From contig NC_079498.1 in NCBI RefSeq assembly GCF_030052815.1, positions 98,536,041 through 98,600,040 on the forward strand: 64,000 bases of DNA, written 5' to 3'. The translations under genes and the position numbers were made by a program. This document shows, piece after piece, positions 13,482 to 25,865 of this stretch. This DNA comes from Hevea brasiliensis (taxonomy: Eukaryota; Streptophyta; Magnoliopsida; Malpighiales; Euphorbiaceae). Position 1 is the first letter of the stretch, and each line of letters opens with the position of its first letter. Below the pieces are notes generated by a model. The model was not told where the DNA came from. It did no database searches and saw only the letters and a list, made by a program, of their open reading frames with translations.

Positions 13482-16436
13482 ATGGGTATGAGACTAGTGT
13501 CTCAGGTCAATTTCAGTTTGGCAATATTGCTAACTATGCAGTTGGCAATAGCAGCAGCACCCATGGCGAAGCCCAACTGCACAGATCATTGCGGAAGTAT
13601 TAGCATTCCATACCCATTTGGAATTGGTAAGGATTGTTATATGGAGGACTGGTTTGAGATTGAGTGCGACAACACAATCAATCCTCCTAGACCATTATTA
13701 AGTCGCTTCAACATGGAAGTGTTCCGTATTGATCTTGGTAGCAGCGCAGTTGAAGTCGAAAGTCCAATAATATCCTCCAATTGTTCAGGCAGGGAAGACG
13801 GTATGCCTGTGAATTTGACCGGAAGTCCTTTCCTTTTGTCCGACGAGAATGTGTTCACTGCAACAGGCTGCAACACTCGTGCTTTAGTCACCTATAATTC
13901 GCCCCAACTGGTTGGTTGCGATTCAACCTGCCTTGGCGAGCAGAATGATGTTGATTGGCGAGAAATGCTTCCTAAAATCATGAGAAAAGGTTCCGATGGA
14001 AATTGGCTACGGGAGTATTGTAGTGGATACAATTGCTGCCAAACGATAATACCTTCATTGGTTCAGGTTTTCAATCCAATTTTACAGGATAAAGAAGGGA
14101 ATCAAAACAAAGGTGGTTGCAAGTTGGCATTTATAGCAGGCGGATCAGGAACCATTTTCCAGAGAAACAAGGATCCATATGTGCAGTTTCCAATGCTGAT
14201 AGATTGGATGATCAACTCCAGCCGAAAGAAAGATGTTGACTGGGAAACCGTGAATTGCTTTAATTACTCTGATAATTCTTTCAATGAGCCCGTGTTCCGT
14301 TGTTCTTGCAAGAATGGGTATGAGGGCAATCCTTACCTTAGATGCACAGGTAAAAATCATATTTAACCGAACCAGCTACTTTAAATTATGTGAATCTCAT
14401 GCATATTAAGTTACTTCCTGGAAAGTGAAGAAAGTGGCTTTGCAAGCTCCCAGGAAATTAATAAATTTAGCTTGTTTGATTGGTATTTTGTCTTAACTTC
14501 TTGATAAGTCAAAGAAGCCACTTTCTTCACTTTTTAAGTTCCCCAGGATAAGTTACTCCTTGGAAAGTGGGAGTTTGAACCAAACGAGACCTTAAATATG
14601 ATAAATTGAATTTAATTAAAATAACCTTAACAATTTAGGTCTTGAATGCTAACCATGAGTATAATCTTTGAAATTTCTAACAGCTTTGTCAAGCACACAT
14701 TTATGATTTGAATTATAATTTTCTGATATGTATTAGTATGTTCTAATTTACCTAACGTCTACAATGATGCTGTGCTTGCATATTCACCTGTTGTTTTCAT
14801 TTTGTGTTTGTTATATTAGATATTGATGAATGCAAAGATCCAACATATGGTCAGTGTCAAGGAATATTAAGATGTGTAAATACTCGTGGATCTTACAAAT
14901 GTGTACCAGATGCAAAATGGATTATCATTTTTGGTAAGTCTTCTGTTGCTTATGCAGTCCATATTCTTGCTTGGATATGATCCATCATATATTTAAGAGT
15001 CGACATACATTATATATGGTGGATCTTGCATATTACATAGAGGGGCCACATGTTTGTTTATTGGGTCCAAGATTAGGTCTAGGTAAAATTTTCCCCTTTG
15101 TTATACATATGATGTGCAAACGAACCCTCTATTTTTTTTCTTATTTTGTTCAATAAAATATAAAAAAGTAATATTTAAAATAAATCGCTTGTGTGATATA
15201 AGCCCTTTACTTATGCGTGTTTATTGAGTATAATTAATAAATTAGGCTTATTAACTCAGTTTTTTTAATTTCTAATTAAATTGAGCTTTTTCAGGTCTTT
15301 GCGCTGGCATTATAGTATTGTTTGTACTCATACTTGGCGCAAGATGTCTATATAAATCAGTAAAGAAAAGAAACAACATCAGGAGGAGGGAAAAGTTCTT
15401 CAAAAGAATGTTACAGCAACAAATAAGTTCAAGCGAAGGCAATGTTGAGAAGGCCAAAATATTTAGCTTAAAAGAGTTGGAAAAGGCAACTGATCACTTC
15501 AATGTGAATAGAATTATAGGCCAAGGTGGCCAGGGTACTGTTTACAAAGGAATGTTGGCGGATGGAAGAATTGTTGCAGTTAAGAAATCCAAGATAGTAG
15601 ATGAAGCAAAAGTTGAACATTTCATTAATGAAGTTGTGATTTTATCACTTATTAATCACAGAAATGTGGTAAAGCTACTTGGATGTTGCTTGGAGGCAGA
15701 AGTTCCTCTGCTTATCTATGAGTTCGTCTCTAATGGAACACTTTTTCGGTATCTGCATGAACAAGATGAGGAATTTCCATTATCATGGGCAACTCGTTTG
15801 CAAATTGCTACAGAAATTTCAGGAGCACTTTCCTATTTGCACTCTGCAGCACCTATACCAATATTTCATCGGGACATCAAGTCAAAAAATATACTCTTGG
15901 ATGAAAAGTATAAGGCAAAAGTATCAGATTTTGGAATTTCAAGATCGATTGCAATTGGGCAAACTCACCTTACAACTAATGTTCAAGGCACTTTTGGGTA
16001 CTTAGATCCAGAATACTTTCAAACAAGCCAATTTACAGAGAAAAGTGATGTTTATAGTTTTGGGGTAGTGCTTGTTGAGCTGTTGACTGGACAAGAGCCA
16101 ATTTGCTCAGCAAAGTCCGAAGAAGTAACTAGTTTAGCAACAATTTTTATTCAAATGATGGAAAATAACAAACTTTATGAGATAATCGACCCTCAAATTA
16201 TAGAGCAATATTCCATCAAAGAAGAAGTCATGGCTGTTGCTAACCTTGCAAAGAGATGCCTAAACCTTAATGGAAAGAAACGGCCTACAATGAAACAAGC
16301 AACACTGGAGTTGGAGACGATTCGGTATTCTCATGAAAATGTATATGTTGAAGAAATTTGGGAAGAAACTGAATTAGACCTTCAGGATGTTGCTGCTGCA
16401 TCTTCTTCAACATCGGTTTCTAGCACTACTTGGTAA
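13482..16436 (+). CDS. Wall-associated receptor kinase-like protein (WAKL-1), three exons
   Basis: Exons are 13482-14349, 14820-14933 and 15295-16436, all with GT-AG introns, giving 707 codons. The ATG at 13482 precedes a hydrophobic signal peptide (residues 1-26). The cysteine-rich extracellular domain follows (GUB_WAK_bind type, starting around the [16 protein letters not shown] stretch, residue 32), with several N-x-S/T sites. Exon 2 encodes the DIDEC calcium-binding EGF motif. Exon 3 starts with a transmembrane helix (about 328-348) and a basic stop-transfer segment. The kinase has the GQGGQG loop (about 403), VAVKK lysine (about 424), HRD (about 521), DFG (about 539) and [10 protein letters not shown], so it looks active and RD-type. 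By family knowledge it is a plasma-membrane Ser/Thr kinase sensing cell-wall pectin fragments, but the ligand here is unknown. A later transcript could add UTR exons. Confidence 0.93.
14413..14600 (+). repeat. Hairpin-forming repeat in WAKL-1 intron 1
   Basis: A perfect 17-bp inverted pair lies at 14424-14440 and 14515-14531 (AGTGAAGAAAGTGGCTT and its complement). A direct repeat CTT/CTCC-TGGAAAGTG is at about 14416 and 14556. The right part ends in GAACCAAACGAGACC, a phrase like those at borders of small hAT-type MITEs. WAKL-2 and WAKL-3 lack it. Confidence 0.5.
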
Positions 16437-18318
16437 TTAAGAATAATGTCTCATCCCAGCATTCCTTTCAATGTTGGAGAACCTGAGGTAAGGTGTGTGC
16501 TGCATTCTGCCGCCTGAATTTGGAACTTTGATATGTATTCCAATTTTTTTATTTTTGGTAATACTAATTTCCTTTTATAAGTGCAAACTATTTCTTTTTT
16601 AGTGCAATCAAACAAATGTTTAAAGATATAAGCGTGACTGTTTTAATTCTTTTTATAAGCATTAAGAAAGAGAATACAATAAAATTAGTATATGATGGCC
16701 TGCGTCCTTGACCAAAAGGTCCCAGGAAGTTGATAATGATTTCCTATGGACAGGTAACTTTGATTTTTCTGGAAATGGATTGGTTCTGTTTTAATATTTA
16801 GCTGAAGGATTTGACCTGCAGAATTGCATGGCTTTTATCCATCAATGGCTTGCCTACTGTGGCTCGTTAAGAAAGATTTTATACCTTCATATTCTGATTC
16901 CACAACTAGAAAGGTGATAAGTGCAACTTGTCTGATAAATAAACTCTGCAAAAGATCTGCATAAAGGACTTCAGAAAGAAGTCGATCTCTTAATAATTTA
17001 CGTAGATGAGCTCTCCAAGTGCAACTGCCTCGCTGATGTTCTTGAAGTTTTTGCAGATTACATGTCATTTTCTACTAACTTTATTTGATGGTCTCTGTAC
17101 ATATTTTCAATTGGATTTACTATATTAATTTGTTAATAAAATTTATTTGCTAATAAAAATAAAGTAATGAATTCCCAAAACTAAAAGAATCTCTAAAGCT
17201 AGCTTCACGTCCATTAAAAAGAAAAAAAAAACCATTAAAATTTCATATCCTGGTGAAATTATGGATATCATCTCCCCCATTCTTGCCTTTTTGAACAAGC
17301 ATTATATGTATATTTAGTCTCTAAATACAAACTATACTGAAGAGTATTTTATGATTATTTATTCAAAATACAACAAATCAATATGAGAAAATACTCTTTT
17401 AATAATTAGTCTTTCCTTTGCAAAATAAAAATTCTAACAGTCATTTTCAACTGTAGTTATGTGTCTATCTAGAAGGTGAAATGAAATTAAGGTAGCAATT
17501 TGGTTGGCTGTTAAAAAGTAATTTTTTCACCTTTTAAAATAAAAATAAAAAATATTTTATTTATATATTTAAAATTAGTTTTTTTAAATATATTAAAAAA
17601 TATTTTTTAATAAAAAATCAACAATACAAAGTTATTTAACACGATTGATGCCCAAGCAAACCACTGAATAACGAGGTCCTGATTATGTGTTTGCAATAAT
17701 ATGTATAGTGGGCTTTTTTTTTTTAATATTTAAAAATTCCACTTACCAAAAAAAATTAAAAATTCCTAAATTTTCACATTTTTGACAATTTATCACTTTT
17801 TATTTATCAAATAGGAATCAATAAGGGCATGATGTCTTATATATGCAGTGAATTTATGCATAAATAGACCAAAGTGTATATACTTTCAAGATTCAATTTA
17901 ATATCAAAATTAAAAATTTTTATATAAAATAAAATTATAGCACATAAAAATATAATATAAAATATATATAATTCACTAAAAAATATTGAATTTTAATGAT
18001 GAATTTATAAATTCACTGCTAATAATATAAGTTAATAATGAATTTACTGTTGATGATTATAATTTGTTGTTAAAATATTAGTGAGGAATTAAAAAATTAA
18101 TTTTATTAACAATAAAATTTCAGTTGCAAATCACATTGTCCCTAAAAATTAAATTTTAATGGTTAAAATATAAAATTAATTTTATTTTAAAAAATTATAA
18201 GTTAAGTACAAAGCGAATGATTAATTAAAATATTTTATTTTTGTGTGATTTATATTTTTTTTATAAGTCAGTAATTAATCAATTAATGTGTCTTGTCAAA
18301 TTAAAGAATAAATAAAAT
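16437..18318. other. WAKL-1 3' flank and AT-rich intergenic DNA
   Basis: The WAKL-1 3' UTR presumably ends within the first few hundred bases; ATACAATAAAATT near 16675 could be a polyadenylation signal. About 16690-17070 is less AT-rich and could be a gene relic, but I recognise no product on either strand. From 17150 on the sequence is AT-rich and noncoding, with a possible small-MITE end (CCCAAGCAAACC) near 17650. Confidence 0.45.
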
Positions 18319-18331
18319 AAAAATCTGAATT

Positions 18332-19073
18332 TTTTTTTTATCTGCAATTTTGTCATTGCATAAAAGCCCAAGCAAGTACAATACAAATATAATTGAAGCC
18401 TGATTTTACAATAGAAGAACCAACCCAAAGTACAGGCCTAGCAAAAGAAGCCCAAGACCCTTCCTCATCAAAGACTTAGCTCTACACTCAAGCAGAAAGC
18501 CAAGAAGCTTGCTCAACGCCGCCTCTTTAAGAACTTGCTAACCCATGCAAAGCTTGAAAAATAAGCAGGCCAAGAAGAAACCCCTATCATCTCTATAAAA
18601 GCCACTGAACTTCTATCACCTTCGACTTGGGAAAGAGGAAAACAGAGGTCATGGCTTTTTAACCATGAAGCTCTAGCGAGTTGCTTGTTTTTTTTTTGAC
18701 GCCGGCTCTTAATCCTCGGTATCGTCTTCCATTAATCCACCCCAATCCGAAGGCCCGCACCAAAGCTATCACACCACAGCAAACACAGATCAAAGAAACA
18801 AAAATCCCTCCTTAAATAAGCACAAAATCTGCAAAATCACCCAAATCAAAAGGATATCTACACCCACAACTAGAGAATAGGGAGGGAGCCAAGCTTATAC
18901 TCTAGCCAGGGAAGGGTTCCCTCAACCCCGAAGGGCAAGGAAACCCACCAAAGACGACTTCGGCTTTTCCGAAGAGAACCTGAACTGAGACCTAAGCGAG
19001 AGAAAATTTTCTCTCTTAAACCTTAGGGAGCGAGGGAAAACTGAATTCACCACGCTTTTTTATTAAAAAAAAA
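18332..19073 (-). mobile_element. Short L1-like (LINE-derived) insertion with TSD
   Basis: On the minus strand it ends in a short poly(A) (18331-18340 reads T-rich on +), preceded by TTTATGCAATGACAAAATTG, a typical plant L1 tail. It is flanked by a 13-bp TSD, AAAAATCTGAATT, at 18319-18331 and 19074-19086. At about 740 bp it lacks endonuclease and reverse transcriptase and looks like L1 5'-leader sequence joined to a 3' tail. A SINE-like or internally deleted L1 derivative would both fit. Confidence 0.55.
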
Positions 19074-19086
19074 AAAAATCTGAATT

Positions 19087-19653
19087 AAATCTGAATTTAT
19101 GCATACCATCAGCACAAACGTCATCATCCAGCAAAACTACAAGTAATTAAGGTCAAGTCAATATGTTGAAAAAATAGGTTTTAAAATTAAAATAAATAAG
19201 AAACTAAAATGACAAAAGTGGATGAAAATTATAAATAAGTAAGGCCAAGTCAATAATAAAATTCAGAATGATTTCACTTCTACAAATTAAGTCTTACTTG
19301 TCAACCTCATATATTACAATGTTTTTTTTTTCTTATTTTATAAACTCTAATTTCTATGCATTGGGGCCTTTCCTCAATCTTATAGAATAATAATGGAGAT
19401 GGGTAGGGGGAGTAAGTCTCGTCTAAAATAATTTAGTATTTAAATTTTAATAAAATTTATAAATTAATTTTTACAAATTATAATTTTTAAAAATATAAAT
19501 TAATTATTTTAAAATTTTTAAAAAATTTAATTAATTACGGAATCACTTATATGTTTTATAAAATATCTCTAAATATTATAACTAGTTATAAATAAGACTT
19601 TATATTTTTATAATTTATAAACATATAAGAATTAATTTGTAAATTGTTATAAT
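19087..19653. other. AT-rich intergenic DNA
   Basis: No ORF or RNA gene was seen. This is the low-complexity A/T sequence into which the RTE LINE inserted. Confidence 0.6.
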
Positions 19654-20120
19654 TATTAATATATGAATTAACTCCAACTAAGTAGTTTATTCTTAGCCGG
19701 TTCCAAACCCGGATAAAAGAGAAAGGTTGCGGTAGGTGACAACTAGCGTAAAATTTCGCTATACCTCATGATATGGATTCTTATAACATAAACGTTGGGG
19801 TTTCCTCTACTTACGACGTGCTATATTGGAGCTCGGGTGTAGTGAGAAATATGCAAGGGTGTAGGGCGTTCATCGAAAGCGACGCGCCGTATCGGTGCCC
19901 GAGTGTGGTGTTAAATGAGCAAGGGTTCCCACATCATGGACGGGTGTGGGTAAAGAAGTTAGTCCATAGGAAAGATAGTAGAATAGATAGTGGAACAGAA
20001 CACAAGATAGGCATAGAGAACAATAGAAGGTATCATAGAAGGAGATCAATTAGGAAAGAACAAGATAGGAGAAGAATCAGGGTCGGTACTTAGAATCTTG
20101 GATCACTTACAGGAAAATTA

Positions 20121-20567
20121 ATGGAGCTTGTGGATACCTTGGAAAGGAGAAGGATGAATATTGCTTGCATTCAGGAGACTAAATGGGTACGAGAGAAAAG
20201 TAAGAAAGTGGGTAATTCAGGATATAAACTGTGGTTTACCGAAAAGGAGAGAAATAAGAACGGACTGGGCATAACCATAGACAGGACATTGAAAAATGCC
20301 GTAATAGCTGTGAAAAGAGTAGGAGATAGAATTATACTAGTAAAGCTAGTACTAGAAGGAGAAACAATAAATGTAGTTAATGTTTATGCTCCACAAATAA
20401 GACTAAATAGTGAGAGTAAACAAAGATTTTGCGAAGATATGGATGATCTAATGCAAAGCATACTGATTGAAGAGAATATTTTCATCGATGGAGATTTGAA
20501 TAGACATGTAGGAAGTGATAGGCAAGGTTATGAGAATGTTCATAGAGGTTTTGATTTTGGTAGTTAA
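20121..20567 (+). pseudogene. RTE LINE endonuclease domain (broken)
   Basis: The translation carries apurinic-type endonuclease hallmarks: ACIQETKW (residues about 14-21), NVYAP, and DGDLNRHVG, where the usual G-D-N-H is recognisable. This domain nicks target DNA for target-primed reverse transcription. The frame upstream continues the same domain (VGT-stop-NLGSL) through a TGG-to-TAG nonsense change near 20091. It ends at a stop at 20565, after which the element continues in other frames. Confidence 0.8.
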
Positions 20568-20580
20568 AATGAGGAGGAAA

Positions 20581-20625
20581 AAAGCATCCTAGATTTTGCT
20601 ATAAAAGCATCCTAGATTTTGCTAT
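20581..20625 (+). repeat. 22-bp direct duplication inside the LINE
   Basis: AAAGCATCCTAGATTTTGCTAT occurs twice with a 23-bp period (20581-20602 and 20604-20625). It shifts the reading frame, so it is a post-insertion or replication slip. Confidence 0.85.
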
Positions 20626-21474
20626 AGAATACGACTTAATACTAGAAAATACCTACTTTATAAAAAGAGAGTTACATTTAGTGACTTTTAAAAGTGGGCA
20701 ACATATAAGCCAAATTGACCTCCTCTTAACCAGGAAGACAAATAGAGCTCCATGCAAGGATTGCAAGGTTATTCTGGGAGAGGCTTTAACAAGTCAACAT
20801 CGATTGATGGCCTTAGATGTCAAGTTTAGGAACAATTCAAATAAAGCTAAAAGAAATATTATAGCTCTAACAAAGTGATGAGAGTTCAAAGGAGTAAAGC
20901 AAATGAAGTTCAAAAATGAGCTTCTCGAGTTCAAAACATGGAAGCTGAATGTGGAGGCCAATGGTATGTAGATACAAATTGCATCAAAGATTAGAGAAGT
21001 AGCTAGAAAAGTACTTCGAGAGTTTAGAGGACATGAACCACCCTCAAAAGAGAGATGGTGGTGGAATGAAGAAGTACAAAAGGTAGTGAATAGCAAGAGA
21101 GAATGGTATAAAAAATTACCTAAGTGTGATAATAATGAAGCATATGAACAGTACAAGATAGCAAAGAATGAGGCAAAAACGGCAGTTAGTCAAGCAAGAG
21201 CGTAGGCCTTTGAAAAGTTATATGAGAAACTTGAAACTAAAGAAGGGGAGAAATATATTTATAGATTAGTAAGGAGGAGAGAAAAGAAATGTCAAGATCT
21301 CAATCAAGTTAGGTGCATTAAGAATAAAGGAGAAAAAGTGTTGGTGAAAGATGAGGACATTAAAGAAAGATAGAGAAATTATTTTGATGATCTCTTTAAT
21401 AATAGTTAAAGTGGTAATAGTGTGAATATAGACTACAGAGAAATAGAAAAAAATGTGAATTATACTAGAAGGAT

Positions 21475-22640
21475 TAGATCCACAGAAGTAAAGAAAACAC
21501 TTAAGAGAATGAAAGCAGATAAAGCCTCTAGACCTGATAGAATACCAATTGAAGTGTGAAAGTGTTTGGGAGATATAGGAGTGGCATGGTTAACTAAATT
21601 ATTTAATAAGATTCTAAACTCAAAGAAAATACCCGATGAATGGAGGATGAGTATTTTACTACCTATTTTTAAAAATAAGGAAGATATACAGAGTTGCTCA
21701 AACTATAGGGAATTTAAACTCATAAGCTATACTATGAAGTTGTGGGAGAGAGTTGCAGAACATCGACTACGTCATGACACTTCTATCTCTCCCAATCAAT
21801 TTGGCTTCATACCCGGTTGTTCAACTATGAAAGCAATCTTTCTCATTAAAAGCTTGATGGAGAAATATAGAGATGTGAAGAAAGATCTGCATATGGTTTT
21901 TATTGATTTGGGGAAAACTTATTATAGTATTCCTAGAGATGTCTATGGAGAGTGTTAGAACAAAAGAGAGTATCTATTAAGTACATACAATTGTTGAAAG
22001 ATATGTGTAAAGGAGTAACTACTATTGTGTGCACAGTGGGAGGGGATATAAGAAATTTTTCTATCTCAATTGGATTACACCCAGGTTTAGCTGTAAGCTC
22101 TTACCTTTTTACATTAGTTCTAGATGAATTGACTAAATATATACAAGAGAGTATCCCTTGATGCATGATGTTTGCGGATGATATAGTTCTCATAGATGAG
22201 ACGCGAGAATAAGTTAATAGAAAGCTAGAGTTTTGGAGAAATACTCTAGAGTCAAAGGGCTTTAAGTTAAGTAGAATGAAGATAGAATACATGCATTGCA
22301 AGTTCAGTGAAGGCTGAACTGGTGATAGGGAAGGAGGAGTTACTTTGGATGGAGTGGTATTGTCCCAAAGTAATCACTTTAGATATCTTAACACAATCCT
22401 TCCAGTAGATGAAGGATGTGAGGAGGATATTAGTAATAGGATTAAAGCCAGATGATTGAAGTGGAAACGTGCCACGAGAGTTTTATGTGATCACAAGATT
22501 CCCAATAAGTTGAAAGGAAAATTTTACCGGACAGCCATACGACCGGCCATGTTATATGGTAGTGAGTGTTGGGCAATAAATGAGTCATATGTATCTAAGA
22601 TAAGAGTTGCGGAGATGAGAATGTTAAGGTAGATGAGTGA
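21475..22640 (+). pseudogene. RTE LINE reverse transcriptase (broken)
   Basis: Pieces in frame at 21566-21958 and 21952-22161 show RT motifs: KADKASRPDRIPIEV, a WR-SILLPIFKNK block, NQFGF-PGCST and HMVFIDLGKTY. The catalytic FADD is encoded at 22171-22182, just after an in-frame TGA. Further parts up to about 22900 match the minus-strand remnant at 30394-31085. In an active RTE this enzyme copies the element RNA at a nicked target. Here stops in each third make it inactive. Confidence 0.82.
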
Positions 22641-24937
22641 CCATACTAAACTAGATAAAGTTCATAATGAGAGTATTAGAGAAAAAGTAAGAGTGGTGCC
22701 AATTGAGGATAAATTGAAAGAAGGCAGATTGAGGTAGTTTAGTTATGTGAAGCGTAGACATATGGAGGCTCCAGTTAGACAAGTAGAGCACATTGGGTTA
22801 GAGAATAGAAATAAAAGAAGAGGTAGAACTAAACTGACTTGGAGGAGAGTAGTATAATATGACCTAGAAGTATTATACATTTCTGAGGATTTAATCCAAA
22901 TTTGTTTAGAGTGGAGAAAGAGAATCTATATAAGCAATTCCAAATTTTTGGGATAAAGATTTTGTTGAGTTGAGTTGAGTTAAGTATTAATATATGAATT
23001 AATTACTTTAATATCCTTGTATTTTTGTTAATTAAAAATTCATCCTTACATTTTAACAATATATTATAAAATATAAATACAATTTAAAAGTTAATTTTGT
23101 AAAATTTCACCCTATCAATTAATTGTTAATTTTGTAATTAATAGTTATTTTATAAAATTAACTATTAATTATGTTAAAAAATTTAACATGTAATTTATAA
23201 ATTTTTAATTTGTAAAATTAAAATGTAAAATAATTTAAATTTTTAATTTTACCATATTAGGAACTATTTTGTTAATAAATCAAAATTTCAAGAACTATCT
23301 CGTTTCCTATTGAAATTCATTAAAGAAGGGCATTTTGATTTTTTTTAAATTAATAATAATTTAGAAGAGAAATTGGACGAAGGGACTAATTTGTAGTTTT
23401 TTTTTAATATGAATGACTAAATAGATGGGTTTTAAAAGTTCAGGGACTAACCTATATGTTTCACTAAACCACATGTACTAATTTATAGGTTTTATTAAAT
23501 TTTAATGGCTAAATTATTTCAGATGTTTTAATCATACTTGCTAAAATTAATAATGATTTAACTGTGATTCTAATGACAAAAATTAATATATAAGTTTATT
23601 AAAATATTAAGGACTAAATAAGTGAGTTTTAAAAATATATAAAAAAATTAATTTATAAATTTTACTAAAATGTTAAGTACTAAATTATGATTTACTTAAA
23701 TTTAAATAAAAAATTTATATAGAGGCAATTATTATAGACCATTTATGCAAAACATAAGGATTAAATTTATTTGGAGGAAAGTTCAATATTTTGAGCATCA
23801 ACTTTTAGCCATGTCTAAATAAATCAAATTTTAAATTTTTGTCTAAATTAATTTAAACTTTTTTATTAAGTCTAAATAAATCAGTTTTTAGGGAAAAAAA
23901 TATTTTTTCAAATTTTTTAATAATAAAATACTAATTTTATATTTTTAAATATTAAAATTTATTTATTATTTAAAAAAAATAAAAAAATAAACAACAAAAA
24001 TCCAGAAACCCATCTCACAATTCGGTTTCTTTTCGATTTCTCATCCAAAATTCCTTCTGTTCCCTTCCCAGCCTCTTGCTTTCTCTGTCTTGAACTTGTT
24101 TGCTATTGCCTTTGCGGTTGTTATTGCTGCTTTTGTTCCTGAGTAGGAAAAGCAAGAGAAACAGAATATCGGTTCACTTATGGAAAATTAGAGTAATTTT
24201 TGAAAAAAATTTCTAAAAAAATTGAGTTTTGTTTTCATATGTTTTAGTTTTTAAAATAAAAAATTGGAAAATTAATTTTTCAATATTTAACTAAAATTTG
24301 GAAAACAATTTTAAGTTGTTTTTATATTTTTTTTATAACAAAAATTTTGTTTTTTAAATGGAAAACCATAATTTTTTATAACTAATATTACATTATAATT
24401 TTTTAATTGTTAAAATTAAATAATTATTTAAAAAATATTCATTTATAATAATAAAAATTAAAATTAAATAAAATTTTAAATATATTTTTACAAAGATTTA
24501 TTTTTTAAATTATAATAAGATATGAATAATTTTTTTATTTTTTAATTAAAAAATCACTTTCAATTATTTATAAGTGAATACCATTTTGCATTTTTTTATT
24601 TTTTCATAAAAAAATAAGAATTATAATTCTTTTAGAAATTAAAAATAAAAAATAGAAAACTGTTTTTAACAAATAAACAGCTCTCGTGGTGCGACCCAGT
24701 TGTGACTTGTTGCAGTGGGTCGATTTTTTGATGGTTCAACGGCTTGTAACCGGTTGCAACACCTCTCGCCGGAACAAATGCAGGCGGTGGCGGATATTTT
24801 TTTTAATCAATATATAAAAATTAAATAATAAAATATTATTAAAAATTAAAGTATAATATTAATATCTTATAATTAAATTTAATTTATGAATATTTAACAT
24901 GCTTTTTTTAATTAATTTTAAATTTTTTTTAAAAAAG

Positions 24938-24938
<1 letters not shown>

Positions 24939-24981
<43 letters not shown>
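24939..24981. repeat. (TA)n microsatellite
   Basis: About 21 TA units in a row. Confidence 0.95.
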
Positions 24982-24983
<2 letters not shown>

Positions 24984-25030
24984 AATAAAAAAAAAAAGGG
25001 TTGTATGCAGAGTAAACCACTACCCCTTCG

Positions 25031-25252
25031 GTGTTCGCTACCGCTCCTCCCTTCCACACCCGCTTCTCCACTTCGGAATCAACCTCGACTGTCACCAGAG
25101 CAGATCCAATCCTCGTCAAGCTGCTGTTTAGGGATAATAATCAAAATCAAGGGACTGAGATTTTTGAGGAAGGGAAGTACATGAAAACAATAGAGAGAGT
25201 GCTGGAAATTGAATGCTTGTTCTGGGTTTGTGTTTTGGCTTTTGATTTCTGA
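25031..25252 (+). other. Unidentified small ORF
   Basis: A 73-codon frame in locally non-AT-rich sequence (rich in CCT, CGC and CTC codons), which stands out from its surroundings. The opposite strand is also open (25079-25354). The start codon is not a clean ATG in context. I recognise no family. It may be a fragment of a host exon carried here by a transposon or a chance frame. Confidence 0.2.
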
Positions 25253-25552
25253 GTTTGTGTTGACATGTTTATCATATTCTGGGTTGATATTTTTCAGTTT
25301 GATGTTGTTGAACCGTTGGATTTTGTGTTTTTGAATATAGGTGATGTTTTTCAATTTTTATTTTTTTTAATTAGAGAAATTATTATTTTAATTCTTTTAC
25401 CAAAAGCTGGGCTTATTTAAATTTAATTAAAAAATTTCTAGTTGACTGGGACAAAAACTTAAAAATAATTTTCAAAATATCATTAAATTGAAACTCATGG
25501 ATTAAGATAAATCATATTATATTTTGTTAGCCTTAAGGAACAATTATTCATC

Positions 25553-25865
25553 TTAAAAAAAATTGGAGATTGGAAATTTCAATGCCAAACAGGGAAAGGA
25601 AAAATATGCCAATTGAATTTGACTGCGAATGGGAATGCCTGGAAAACTTGAGAATGGAATTTTTCTTGCGCAGATAAAAGTCATATTTAGACTCTGAATG
25701 GAGAGTTGACTGTAGATGTTCATGCATGCCGCCTGCTTAAAGAAGTTTTCGTTTGTCTTTCGCACATCAAACAAGAAGGTGCAAAGAAAAATCTCGATTT
25801 ATGATCTCAATTAGCTTTCACTTGAACTCAAAAGCTTTCAAGAAAAACACCAAGAAAGAGCAAGA
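25553..25865 (+). promoter_or_regulatory. WAKL-2 upstream region shared with WAKL-3
   Basis: This flank aligns with 34560-34992 upstream of WAKL-3: shared phrases include CTGCTTAAAGAAGTTTTCG, GTGCAAAGAAAAATCTCGAT, TAGCTTTCACTTGAACTCA and GAAAGAGCAAGAATGGC at the start codon. The conserved promoter and leader suggest both copies started with the same expression control. No certain TATA box was identified. Confidence 0.6.

Larger units (their letters stand above)
19672..22984 (+). mobile_element. Full-length, inactivated RTE-clade LINE
   Basis: A perfect 18-bp TSD, TATTAATATATGAATTAA, flanks the element at 19654-19671 and 22985-23002. The 3' end is a run of TTGAG units (TTGAGTTGAGTTGAG), the short-repeat tail typical of RTE elements, instead of poly(A). 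The order is a 5' leader, an endonuclease and a reverse transcriptase, all on + and in one degenerate ORF. In-frame stops and small shifts (for example TAG at about 20091 and the broken frames after 20566) show that it no longer encodes a working protein. Confidence 0.88.
23003..25552. other. AT-rich intergenic DNA with a (TA)n tract
   Basis: Mostly A/T-rich sequence; the stretches near 23370-23700 with repeated GGACTAAAT phrases resemble common noncoding MITE-type repeats. A pyrimidine-rich patch at 24040-24130 and a GC-richer patch at 24680-24790 contain no recognisable gene. 25010-25260 holds a small ORF listed separately. Confidence 0.5.

Noticed and set aside
16835..17068. Minus-strand 77-codon ORF downstream of WAKL-1
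   Set aside because: No recognised family, no start context or splice context; kept only as possible relic DNA.
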